This document shows positions 8,845 to 14,813 of a stretch of 64,000 bases of DNA, piece by piece. The notes below the pieces were generated by a model. That model was not told where the DNA came from and made no database searches. It worked only from the letters and a program-made list of their open reading frames with translations. A program made the translations under genes and the position numbers. The first letter of the stretch is position 1, and every line of letters begins with the position of its first letter. This DNA is from Klenkia marina (GTDB lineage Bacteria > Actinomycetota > Actinomycetes > Mycobacteriales > Geodermatophilaceae), in NCBI RefSeq assembly GCF_900101025.1, contig NZ_FMUH01000001.1, positions 620,001 to 684,000 of the forward strand, written 5' to 3'.

Positions 8845-9250
8845 GCTGCAGCGGTTCATCGACGCCCAGGCGCCGGTGTGGGACGACGTCCTGGCCGAGC
8901 TGCGGGCCGGGCGCAAGCGCACGCACTGGATGTGGTTCGTCTTCCCGCAGATCGACGGGCTGGGGTCCTCCTCGACAGCACGCCGGTTCGCGGTCGCCGA
9001 CCTGGCCGAGGCCCGTGCGTACCTGGCCCACCCCGTGCTGGGGGCCCGGCTGCGCGAGGCCTGCGACGTCCTGCTCGGGCTGACCGGCATGACGGCGACC
9101 GCCGTCCTCGGGTACCCCGACGACCTCAAGCTGCGCTCGTCGATGACCCTGTTCGCCGCCGCCGATCCCGAGGAGCCGCGGTTCCCCGCCGTCCTGGCGC
9201 AGTGGTACGAGGGGCCCGACCCGCGCACGCTCGAGCTGCTGGCCGGCTAG
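8837..9250 (+). CDS. DUF1810 family protein
   Basis: A 137-residue soluble protein matching the DUF1810 pattern: RFIDAQ at the start, then the conserved RKRTHWMWFVFPQ block (about residues 25-37), the GLGSSSTARRFAV segment, the YLAHPVLGARLREA helix and KLRSSMTLF near residue 97. The biochemical function of this family is unknown to me. It begins at GTG inside the end of the previous gene and closes the plsC-cobQ operon. It is convergent with the thioesterase gene. Confidence 0.85.
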   Translation: MAELQRFIDAQAPVWDDVLAELRAGRKRTHWMWFVFPQIDGLGSSSTARRFAVADLAEARAYLAHPVLGARLREACDVLLGLTGMTATAVLGYPDDLKLRSSMTLFAAADPEEPRFPAVLAQWYEGPDPRTLELLAG

Positions 9251-9257
9251 CCCCGGG

Positions 9258-9641
9258 TCAGGCGACGGCGGCGCGCACCTGGTCGGGCCACGGCACCGCG
9301 ACGCCGTCGCGGGTGGCCACGTAGGTCGACCGGACGACGCAGCACAGCCGCTCGCCCACCCGCACCTCGAAGGCCAGGGTCAGGCTGGTGCGACCCAGCT
9401 TCTCCAGGCCGCAGACGACGTCGACCACGTCGCCCCACCGCGCGGACGACGACCACTCCAGCGTCGCGGCCTTGACCAGCGGTTGCACCCCGCAGACGCC
9501 GTCGGGGTCCCAGGTCAGCCCGACCGACGGCCACCACGCGTTGGAGGCCTCGTCGGCCCACACGAGGTAGTTCGCGTTGAACACCACCCGCTGGTCGTCG
9601 CACTCGCTGTACCGGACCGGCGCGCTCCACCTCACTGACAC
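9258..9641 (-). CDS. Hotdog-fold acyl-CoA thioesterase
   Basis: A 127-residue single-domain thioesterase of the 4-hydroxybenzoyl-CoA thioesterase type. Near the N-terminus the pattern VRYSECDDQRVVFNANYL places a catalytic-type Asp before VxFNxxY. The remainder shows alternating beta strands with LEWSSSARWGD and LTLAFEVRVG. It likely hydrolyses a cytosolic acyl-CoA. I chose the GTG at 9641 because a TACGGT hexamer ends seven bases upstream. An in-frame GTG at 9650 would give three more residues. Confidence 0.86.
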   Translation of the reverse strand: MSVRWSAPVRYSECDDQRVVFNANYLVWADEASNAWWPSVGLTWDPDGVCGVQPLVKAATLEWSSSARWGDVVDVVCGLEKLGRTSLTLAFEVRVGERLCCVVRSTYVATRDGVAVPWPDQVRAAVA

Positions 9642-9648
9642 GGCGCAC

Positions 9649-9654
9649 ACCGTA
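9649..9654 (-). promoter_or_regulatory. Candidate -10 box of thioesterase gene (leaderless)
   Basis: TACGGT on the minus strand, seven bases before the GTG at 9641. It overlaps an alternative upstream GTG at 9650, which would then be outside the transcript. Confidence 0.45.
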
Positions 9655-9669
9655 GGGGAGGCTGCAGGG

Positions 9670-10260
9670 ATGGACAGCGCCCTGGACCACTACCGCGCAC
9701 CGAACGCCCGGGCGGTCGACAAGGTCATCGACCACGTCGACCACCACTGCGCGGCGTTCATCGGCCTGTCGCCGTTCGCGGTGCTGTCCACCGCCGACGC
9801 CGACGGGTCGCCCGACGTGTCCCCGCGCGGCGGTGTGCCCGGGTTCGTGCGGGTGCTGGACCCGCGCACCCTGGTGCTGCCCGACCGCGAGGGCAACTAC
9901 CGGCTCGACAGCCTGCACAACACCCAGGTGAACCCGCAGGTCGCACTGATGTTCCTGGTCCCGGGCATCGAGGAGACGCTGCGCGTGTACGGCCGCTGCC
10001 GGCTGGCCGCCGCCGACGACGTCGACCTCGACCTGGTGGAGTTCGGCAAGCAGCCGCTGTCGGTCATGCTCGTGGACGTCGAGCGGGCCTACTTCCACTG
10101 CGCGAAGGCGGTCATGCGCTCGAAGCTGTGGGACCCGGGCGCCCAGGTGCACCGCTCGGTCTTCCCACCGATGGGCAAGGTCTGGCGCGAGCACACCGCG
10201 ACCGACTCCCCCGCCCAGCCCGACCACGAGATGCGGGTCGAGCTGGGCCGCGAGCTCTAG
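9670..10260 (+). CDS. FMN-dependent pyridoxamine-5'-phosphate-oxidase-like flavoprotein
   Basis: A 196-residue split-barrel flavoprotein resembling the MSMEG_1061 PPOX-type subfamily. The start is set by an ATG preceded by an AGGGG/GCAGGG-like ribosome site. Conserved features are FIGLSPFAVLSTAD with SPDVSPRGG (FMN phosphate contacts), DREGNYRLDSL, and a long tail with YFHCAKAVMRSKLW. Members probably reduce a substrate with F420 or FMN, but the substrate is unknown. Its TAG stop is shared base-for-base (CTAG) with the convergent methyltransferase stop. Confidence 0.88.
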   Translation: MDSALDHYRAPNARAVDKVIDHVDHHCAAFIGLSPFAVLSTADADGSPDVSPRGGVPGFVRVLDPRTLVLPDREGNYRLDSLHNTQVNPQVALMFLVPGIEETLRVYGRCRLAAADDVDLDLVEFGKQPLSVMLVDVERAYFHCAKAVMRSKLWDPGAQVHRSVFPPMGKVWREHTATDSPAQPDHEMRVELGREL

Positions 10261-10766
10261 TCGGTGCGGCGCTCGTAGACCCCAACGACCTCGCCGCGGA
10301 AGAAGTCGGTGATGCCGGGGAAGGCGGCCATGACCTTGTCGTGGTCCCAGTCGTCGACCACGTGCACCTCGTGGTGGTTGTGCTCGAGCTCGCCCTGCGG
10401 GTAGTGGACGATCGGGATCGACATGTAGACCGCGCGCCCGGCGGCCTCGCCGGCCCGCCGCCAGAGGTCCTGGGCCTCCTCGACGGTCATGTGCTCGGCC
10501 ACGTCGCCGAGGACGACGACGTCGGCCGCCGGCAGGTCGGTGGTGCGGGCATCGCCCAGCAGCACCTCGTCGTACAGCTCGCGCAGCCCGTACTTCTCCA
10601 CGTAGGGCTCGAAGACCTCGAGGGCCACCAGGCGGGCGGGCCGGTCGTCGGCCAGCAGCTTGGCGTAGGTGCCGGCGCCGGCGCCGACGTCGAGCACCGA
10701 CCCCGGGTCCAGCGCGGTGATCCTCGAACGGGTCCAGTCCTTGCCCTCGGGCGAGCTGATCGGCAC
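10257..10766 (-). CDS. Class I SAM-dependent methyltransferase
   Basis: A 169-residue Rossmann methyltransferase. SAM motif I is SVLDVGAGAGTYAKLL (about residues 23-38), followed by an acidic strand-2 end (ALEVFE), and VVVLGDVAEHM as motif IV near residues 85-95. The C-terminal half has VHVVDDWDHD and no membrane segment. It is related to small stand-alone methylases of unknown substrate. A TAGTTT hexamer six bases before the GTG suggests a leaderless transcript. Confidence 0.86.
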   Translation of the reverse strand: MPISSPEGKDWTRSRITALDPGSVLDVGAGAGTYAKLLADDRPARLVALEVFEPYVEKYGLRELYDEVLLGDARTTDLPAADVVVLGDVAEHMTVEEAQDLWRRAGEAAGRAVYMSIPIVHYPQGELEHNHHEVHVVDDWDHDKVMAAFPGITDFFRGEVVGVYERRTD

Positions 10767-10772
10767 CGACAG

Positions 10773-10778
10773 AAACTA
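10773..10778 (-). promoter_or_regulatory. Candidate -10 box of methyltransferase gene (leaderless)
   Basis: TAGTTT on the minus strand, six bases before the GTG at 10766. There is no Shine-Dalgarno sequence in between. Confidence 0.5.
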
Positions 10779-10820
10779 GCCGGGCACGGCGGACGGCGCA
10801 GAACCGTCGCACCCCGGCGC

Positions 10821-10826
10821 TAGCTT
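10821..10826 (+). promoter_or_regulatory. Candidate -10 box of VOC gene (leaderless)
   Basis: TAGCTT on the plus strand, seven bases before the ATG at 10834. It is divergent from the matching element of the methyltransferase gene 43 bases away. Confidence 0.5.
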
Positions 10827-10833
10827 GCCGGCC

Positions 10834-11259
10834 ATGGCGCACACCTTCCAGGTCACGGTCGACTGCTCCGACCCCCACCCGCTCGCCGACTGGTGGGCGC
10901 AGGCGCTGGGGTGGCAGCGCGAACCCAGCGACGAAGCCTTCATCGAGCGCATGGTCGCCGCCGGTCACGCCCGGGCGTCCGACACGCTCCGGCACCGGGG
11001 CGAGCTGGTGTGGGCCGACGGCGCGGCCCTGGTCCACCCCGACGGCGGCATGCCGCGGTTGCTGTTCCAGCGGGTGCCCGAGCCGAAGACGGGCAAGAAC
11101 CGGGTGCACCTCGACGTCCGGGTGGGCGCCGAGGCCGTCGAGGCCGAGGTCGCCCGGCTGGTCGCCGCCGGGGCACGCGAGCTCCACCGGGCCAGCCAGG
11201 GGCCGCACAGCTGGGTGACGCTCGCCGACCCCGAGGGCAACGAGCTCTGCATCAGCTGA
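10834..11259 (+). CDS. VOC-family (glyoxalase-like) protein
   Basis: A 141-residue protein of the vicinal oxygen chelate fold, close to the small actinobacterial glyoxalase-like subgroup. It shows VTVDCSDPHPLADWWAQAL at the start, the mid-protein RVHLDVRV strand, and the ending SWVTLADPEGNELCIS that carries the usual metal-ligand Glu. The metal and substrate are not determinable. I chose the ATG at 10834 (MAHTF) because a TAGCTT hexamer lies seven bases upstream. A TTG nine bases earlier is unlikely. Confidence 0.87.
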   Translation: MAHTFQVTVDCSDPHPLADWWAQALGWQREPSDEAFIERMVAAGHARASDTLRHRGELVWADGAALVHPDGGMPRLLFQRVPEPKTGKNRVHLDVRVGAEAVEAEVARLVAAGARELHRASQGPHSWVTLADPEGNELCIS

Positions 11260-11268
11260 GCGGGCGGG

Positions 11269-11478
11269 TCACTCCCGCTCGAACTCGCGGGCGACCAGCC
11301 GGGCGGCCACGGCCTGCTCGTTGCGGGCCCGGTCGCGCTTGCGCTTGCGCACGTGCTCGGGGATGCGACCGCGGGCGTCCTCGACCAGCTGGTAGGAGGC
11401 CAGGTCGACCGCGCGCACCCGTGATGTGCCGAACAGCCCAGGGCTCGTGGCGGGACGGGCCGGTTCGGCGCTGGTCAT
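11269..11478 (-). CDS. Small basic protein, unknown
   Basis: A 69-residue protein, not recognised. The first 20 residues are Ala/Pro/Ser-rich. The rest is strongly helical and charged (HVRKRKRDRARNEQAVAARLV region) and may form a short coiled coil or bind nucleic acid. A GGGGAG ribosome site lies eight bases before the ATG. It is divergent from the PemK/MazF-like gene, with 175 bases between the two starts, so it is not in the usual antitoxin-toxin order. Confidence 0.55.
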   Translation of the reverse strand: MTSAEPARPATSPGLFGTSRVRAVDLASYQLVEDARGRIPEHVRKRKRDRARNEQAVAARLVAREFERE

Positions 11479-11639
11479 GTGGCTCACTCCCCGTGCGGAC
11501 GTCGCGTGCGCCCTCGCACCATGGGATGTCCCGGCCGCGCCGTCGTCAACCCCCGACTGCGCAGATCGCCCCGTCGGGCGACAGATCTCACTCCCGCCCC
11601 AGCTCCGGCGGCGTGTCGGGGCGGCGCGCCGGGGGCGGC

Positions 11640-11645
11640 TACGGT
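11640..11645 (+). promoter_or_regulatory. Candidate -10 box of PemK/MazF-like gene (leaderless)
   Basis: TACGGT on the plus strand, eight bases before the ATG at 11654, with no ribosome-binding sequence in between. Confidence 0.45.
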
Positions 11646-11653
11646 CAGTGGTC

Positions 11654-12280
11654 ATGGCGAGCGGGTGGAAGTCGGTGCTGTCCCGGGTGGCGTCCTCGGT
11701 GGTGACCACGGTGGTCCGGGAGGCCACCCGTGGGTCGTCGTCCCCCCGCCGCGGCCAGGGGGGCCGGTCGACCGCCGCGCCCCGGCCGGCGGGCGGTGGC
11801 GCGGGAGACCGGCCCGCCCCGCAGCCGGCACCGCGGGCACCCCTGCCCCCGGCCGGCGCGCCCAGCCGCCGGGCCCCGGCGTCGGACTTCACCGGCCGCG
11901 GCGAGATCTCCTACGCCCCGCGCGAGGACGGTCGGCCCGACCCGGGCGAGGTCGTGTGGGCCTGGGTGCCCTTCGAGGAGGGCGACGGCCGGGGCAAGGA
12001 CCGGCCGGTGCTCGTCGCCGGCCGCGCCGACGGCGACCTCATCGGGTTCATGCTCACCAGCAAGGACCACGACCGCGACGCCGCCGACGAGGCCCGCCAC
12101 GGCCGGCACTGGGTGGACATCGGCACCGGCGACTGGGACCGGCAGGGCCGACCCAGCGAGGTGCGGGTGGACCGGGTGCTGCGGGTCGACCCGGCCGACG
12201 TGCGCCGCGAGGGCGCCGTGCTCGACCGGCGGCGCTTCGACCAGGTGGCTGCCGAGGCCCGCCGCGTCCTGGGCTGGTGA
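11654..12280 (+). CDS. PemK/MazF-like protein with disordered N-terminal extension
   Basis: A 208-residue protein. Residues 1-90 begin with a short amphipathic segment (SVLSRVASSVVTTVV) followed by a Pro/Ala/Arg-rich disordered stretch. Residues about 90-208 resemble the PemK/MazF beta-barrel: PGEVVWAWVPFEE, KDRPVLVAGR, then EVRVDRVLRVD. MazF toxins cleave RNA, but this barrel is longer and more acidic than typical toxins and no antitoxin gene precedes it. It may be a housekeeping-type PemK-like protein rather than a toxin. It is convergent with the AbrB-family gene. Confidence 0.72.
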   Translation: MASGWKSVLSRVASSVVTTVVREATRGSSSPRRGQGGRSTAAPRPAGGGAGDRPAPQPAPRAPLPPAGAPSRRAPASDFTGRGEISYAPREDGRPDPGEVVWAWVPFEEGDGRGKDRPVLVAGRADGDLIGFMLTSKDHDRDAADEARHGRHWVDIGTGDWDRQGRPSEVRVDRVLRVDPADVRREGAVLDRRRFDQVAAEARRVLGW

Positions 12281-12289
12281 GGCGGCGGG

Positions 12290-13333
12290 TCAGCCGCCGC
12301 GGCGCAGCCAGCGGGACAGCAGAGGTGCGGTCAGCAGCATGACGAACAGTCGCAGCACCTGGACGGCGAGCACGACGGTCGCGTCGGCCCCGCTGTCGGT
12401 GGCGGTCGCCAGGACGGCGTAGAGCCCGCCGGGCGTGGTGGCCAGGTACGCGGTCAGCGGGCTGACGTCGGCGGTGACCGCGAGCAGCGCGCCCAGCCCG
12501 GCGCTGGCCAGCACGAGGCCGACGATGAGCACGAGGGCCCACGGCAGCGCCCCGCCGACCACCCGCAGGCTGTCCCGGGTGAACGACAGGCCCACCTGCA
12601 GGCCGATGACGAGGAAGGCGGCCGCCTCGAGCAGTGCGGGGACGTCGGCCCCGCGGGAGAGCCCGGTCAGGTCCAGGGTGGCGGCCACGAGCATCGGGCC
12701 CAGCAGCGAGGCCACCGGCAGCCGGACGAGCCGGCCGAACGGGATGCCGGCACCGACGCCCACCACGGTGAACAGCAGGCCGACCCAGGCACCGGGGCCG
12801 TCGTCCACCGCGGTGCCCCGCCCGCCCACGGCGCCGAAGCCGACCGCGGCCACCACCGGCATGGTGACGACGATCAGCAGCACCCGCAGGTACTGCAGCA
12901 CCGCGACCATGCGGGCGTCGGCGCCCAGTTCGCGGGCCATCACGGTGATGCCCGACGCCCCACCGGCGATCATCGAGAACGCCCCGGTCACCCGGCTGAC
13001 CCCCGGTCGCAGGGCCATCAGCCGCCCGGCGACCAGGCTCAGCAGCAGGGTGCCCACGGTCACCGCGACGACCGGCAACCAGTCGGCGGCCACCGCCTGC
13101 AGCGTGGGCAGGGAGACCAGCGCGCCGATCGAGACGCCGACGACCGCCTGCGCGCCGGTCATCCCCTGCTTGGGCAAGGTCAGCGCGCCCCGCCCGAGCA
13201 GGGCCCGGCCCAACCCGGCGGCCAGGCCGGCGAACAGCGCCGCCGACGGCACGCCGAGCCAGGTGAGCAGTGCGGCGAGCACGGCGGCGGCGAGCAGAAC
13301 CCCGAGCAGGTCGAGGGTGCGCCGCCGGTTCAT
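12290..13333 (-). CDS. AbrB-family membrane protein
   Basis: A 347-residue polytopic protein with about ten hydrophobic helices arranged as two similar halves, matching the AbrB (ammonia monooxygenase-like, PF05145) transporter family. Repeated motifs are visible: PKQGMTGAQAVVGVSIGALV near residue 60 and the TPGGLYAVLATA segment near the C-terminus, with a GAFSMIAGGASGITVMA half-site in the middle. The transported substrate is unknown. I prefer the ATG at 13333 (MNRRR) because its basic start precedes the first helix. A GTG at 13366 would add 11 residues. Confidence 0.82.
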   Translation of the reverse strand: MNRRRTLDLLGVLLAAAVLAALLTWLGVPSAALFAGLAAGLGRALLGRGALTLPKQGMTGAQAVVGVSIGALVSLPTLQAVAADWLPVVAVTVGTLLLSLVAGRLMALRPGVSRVTGAFSMIAGGASGITVMARELGADARMVAVLQYLRVLLIVVTMPVVAAVGFGAVGGRGTAVDDGPGAWVGLLFTVVGVGAGIPFGRLVRLPVASLLGPMLVAATLDLTGLSRGADVPALLEAAAFLVIGLQVGLSFTRDSLRVVGGALPWALVLIVGLVLASAGLGALLAVTADVSPLTAYLATTPGGLYAVLATATDSGADATVVLAVQVLRLFVMLLTAPLLSRWLRRGG

Positions 13334-13429
13334 CGCCGTCCACTCTGCTCCTGGGGCCCAGGTCACGCCGTCGGCACCACCGGGGCGGTCACCCGCGGTG
13401 GATGACCGGCCCGGTGGCGCACGCGGTGG

Positions 13430-13735
13430 TCAGCCGCCGGGGAGGCCGGCGGTGATCCGGCGCAGCTCGGCGACGTGGGCGGTGAAGGCGGCCCGGCCGG
13501 CCTTGGTGAGCGACAGCGACGTCCGCTGCCGGGAGGCGACGGTCGCCTTGCGCACCTGCACGTAGCCGGCGTCCTCGAGCTGCTTGACGTGCTTGGACAG
13601 CACCGAGTCGCTGACCCCCACCGCGTCGCGCACGGCGGCGAAGTCCATGACGTCGACCGCGGCGAGCAGGCCGCACACCTGCAGCCGGGGCGGGGCGTGC
13701 ACGACCTGGTCGAAACGGGGCTCGACGGCGGTCAC
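13430..13735 (-). CDS. Winged-helix transcriptional regulator (MarR/ArsR-like)
   Basis: A 101-residue single-domain regulator. The recognition region is DAVGVSDSVLSKHVKQLEDAGYV (about residues 39-61), followed by the wing with VASRQRTSLSLTKAGRAAF. This pattern fits the HTH_34 winged-helix family found beside small membrane proteins. No ligand domain is present. The GTG overlaps the upstream membrane gene stop by four bases, so it is third in a three-gene operon. The inverted repeats over the operon start (14611-14647) are its probable operator. Confidence 0.85.
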   Translation of the reverse strand: MTAVEPRFDQVVHAPPRLQVCGLLAAVDVMDFAAVRDAVGVSDSVLSKHVKQLEDAGYVQVRKATVASRQRTSLSLTKAGRAAFTAHVAELRRITAGLPGG

Positions 13736-14172
13736 ACGCCCTCCCGCAGCTCCCGCTGCCAGGTCCGGGTCCAGTGGTGGCTCAGCAGGGCGACGGCGAC
13801 ACCGAGGACCGCACCGGCCACCAGGAACGCCCACGGCCGGTCCAGCACGTACGCCGGGACGAGGACCAGGACGACGAACGCCGCCCAGCCGGCCAGCTGC
13901 TTCGGCGGGGTGTACGCCCATACGCCAGTGCGGCCCCGGTAGGCGCGCACCAGCAGCGCCACGCCCAGGCCGAAGACCAGCAGCGCCGGACCGGTCACGT
14001 ACGGCGAGTCGAACGCGTTCGAGGAGATGAACAGGAACAGCAGGACACCGAGGGCCGGCCCGAACCAGCGGGGCGGGGCCACCCGGTCGGCGAGTGCGGC
14101 GCGGTCGGCGTCCAGTGCGGCGAGGTCGGCCGCGGCGCGGTCGGCGGTGGCACGGTCGCGGTCGGCGGTCAT
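13732..14172 (-). CDS. Membrane protein, paralogue of the upstream gene
   Basis: A 146-residue protein with a charged N-terminal helix (repeated ADRAALADR-like pattern, residues about 5-32) and four hydrophobic helices in two pairs separated by RAYRGRTGVWAYTP. It ends SHHWTRTWQRELREG. The same layout and matching residues occur in the gene just upstream, so the pair arose by tandem duplication. The family is not recognised. It lies between its paralogue and a winged-helix regulator with four-base overlaps on both sides. Confidence 0.78.
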   Translation of the reverse strand: MTADRDRATADRAAADLAALDADRAALADRVAPPRWFGPALGVLLFLFISSNAFDSPYVTGPALLVFGLGVALLVRAYRGRTGVWAYTPPKQLAGWAAFVVLVLVPAYVLDRPWAFLVAGAVLGVAVALLSHHWTRTWQRELREGV

Positions 14173-14618
14173 CGCCCGCTCCGCAGGTCGCGCTGGTAGG
14201 CCGTCGTCCACCGGTTGCTGAGCACCGCGGCGCCGACGCCGAGCACGACACCGGCCCCGACCATCGCGTACCGGACGTCGAGCACCAGCTCCGCGACCAT
14301 CCCCGCGACCAGCACGACGGCGCAGGCCAGCGCCCACGCCCGCACCAGCGGCTTGGTCGAGGGGCTGCCGTGGAAGCCGCTCACCCACAGCCCGGTGTGC
14401 CGGCGGTAGGCCCGCACCAGCAGCCCGGTGCCGAGCGCGAAGACCGGCGCGGCCGCGAGGGTCGCCCACGGGAACGCGAAGGAGTAGGTGGCGAAGAACC
14501 CGCCCACCAGCACGCCCAGCGCGGGGTCGTACCAGCCGGGCTGGCGCACCCGCTCGGCCAGCGCAGCTCGGTCACCGTCGAGGGCGGCCAGCGTGGCCGC
14601 TGCATCGTCTCTTTCCAT
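14169..14618 (-). CDS. Membrane protein, first of a paralogous pair
   Basis: A 149-residue protein with an N-terminal acidic/basic helix (ATLAALDGDRAALAERVR) and four hydrophobic helices. The linker RAYRRHTGLWVSGFHG and the ending SNRWTTAYQRDLRSG align with the downstream paralogue. No catalytic motif is seen. It is first in an operon with the paralogue and a winged-helix regulator, so a regulator-controlled membrane or stress function is plausible but unproven. Its ATG lies inside an array of CTTTCC/GGAAAG inverted repeats. Confidence 0.78.
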   Translation of the reverse strand: MERDDAAATLAALDGDRAALAERVRQPGWYDPALGVLVGGFFATYSFAFPWATLAAAPVFALGTGLLVRAYRRHTGLWVSGFHGSPSTKPLVRAWALACAVVLVAGMVAELVLDVRYAMVGAGVVLGVGAAVLSNRWTTAYQRDLRSGR

Positions 14619-14647
14619 GTCGGAAAGTCTGCCTGATGACTTTCCGA
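14611..14647. promoter_or_regulatory. Operator-like inverted repeats (CTTTCC/GGAAAG)
   Basis: TCGGAAAGT (14620-14628) and ACTTTCCGA (14639-14647) form a perfect nine-base inverted repeat with a ten-base spacer. A further CTTTCC (14611-14616) makes a second inverted pair with GGAAAG (14622-14627). The array covers the start codon of the leftward membrane gene (14616-14618). It is the best candidate binding site for the winged-helix regulator at the end of that operon. Confidence 0.6.
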
Positions 14648-14675
14648 TTCGTCAAGTCGCCCGTCGTGGTCTCAT

Positions 14676-14778
14676 TGGCGGCGAACTGCGACGGCAGTGC
14701 AGGAAGCCGGTGCGACTCCGGCGCGGTCCCGCCACTGTCAGCCCCCCCGGGGTGAGCCAGGAACTGCGGCCGTCGCCA
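14676..14778 (+). ncRNA. Cobalamin riboswitch
   Basis: The core shows hallmark blocks in order: GGAAGCCGGTGCGACTCCGG, then GCGGTCCCGCCACTGT containing the B12 box, then GAGCCAGGAACTGC. The ends TGGCGGCG (14676-14683) and CGTCGCCA (14771-14778) can close as stem P1. At about 103 bases it is compact, with little peripheral sequence. A hairpin CTCCGGG/CCCGGGGAG (14787-14810) downstream would occlude the ribosome site of the chelatase gene. Repression of the chelatase-to-cysG operon at high cobalamin is the expected outcome. Confidence 0.88.
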
Positions 14779-14813
14779 CCTGCCACCTCCGGGCGCGGAC
14801 ACCCGGGGAGAGG

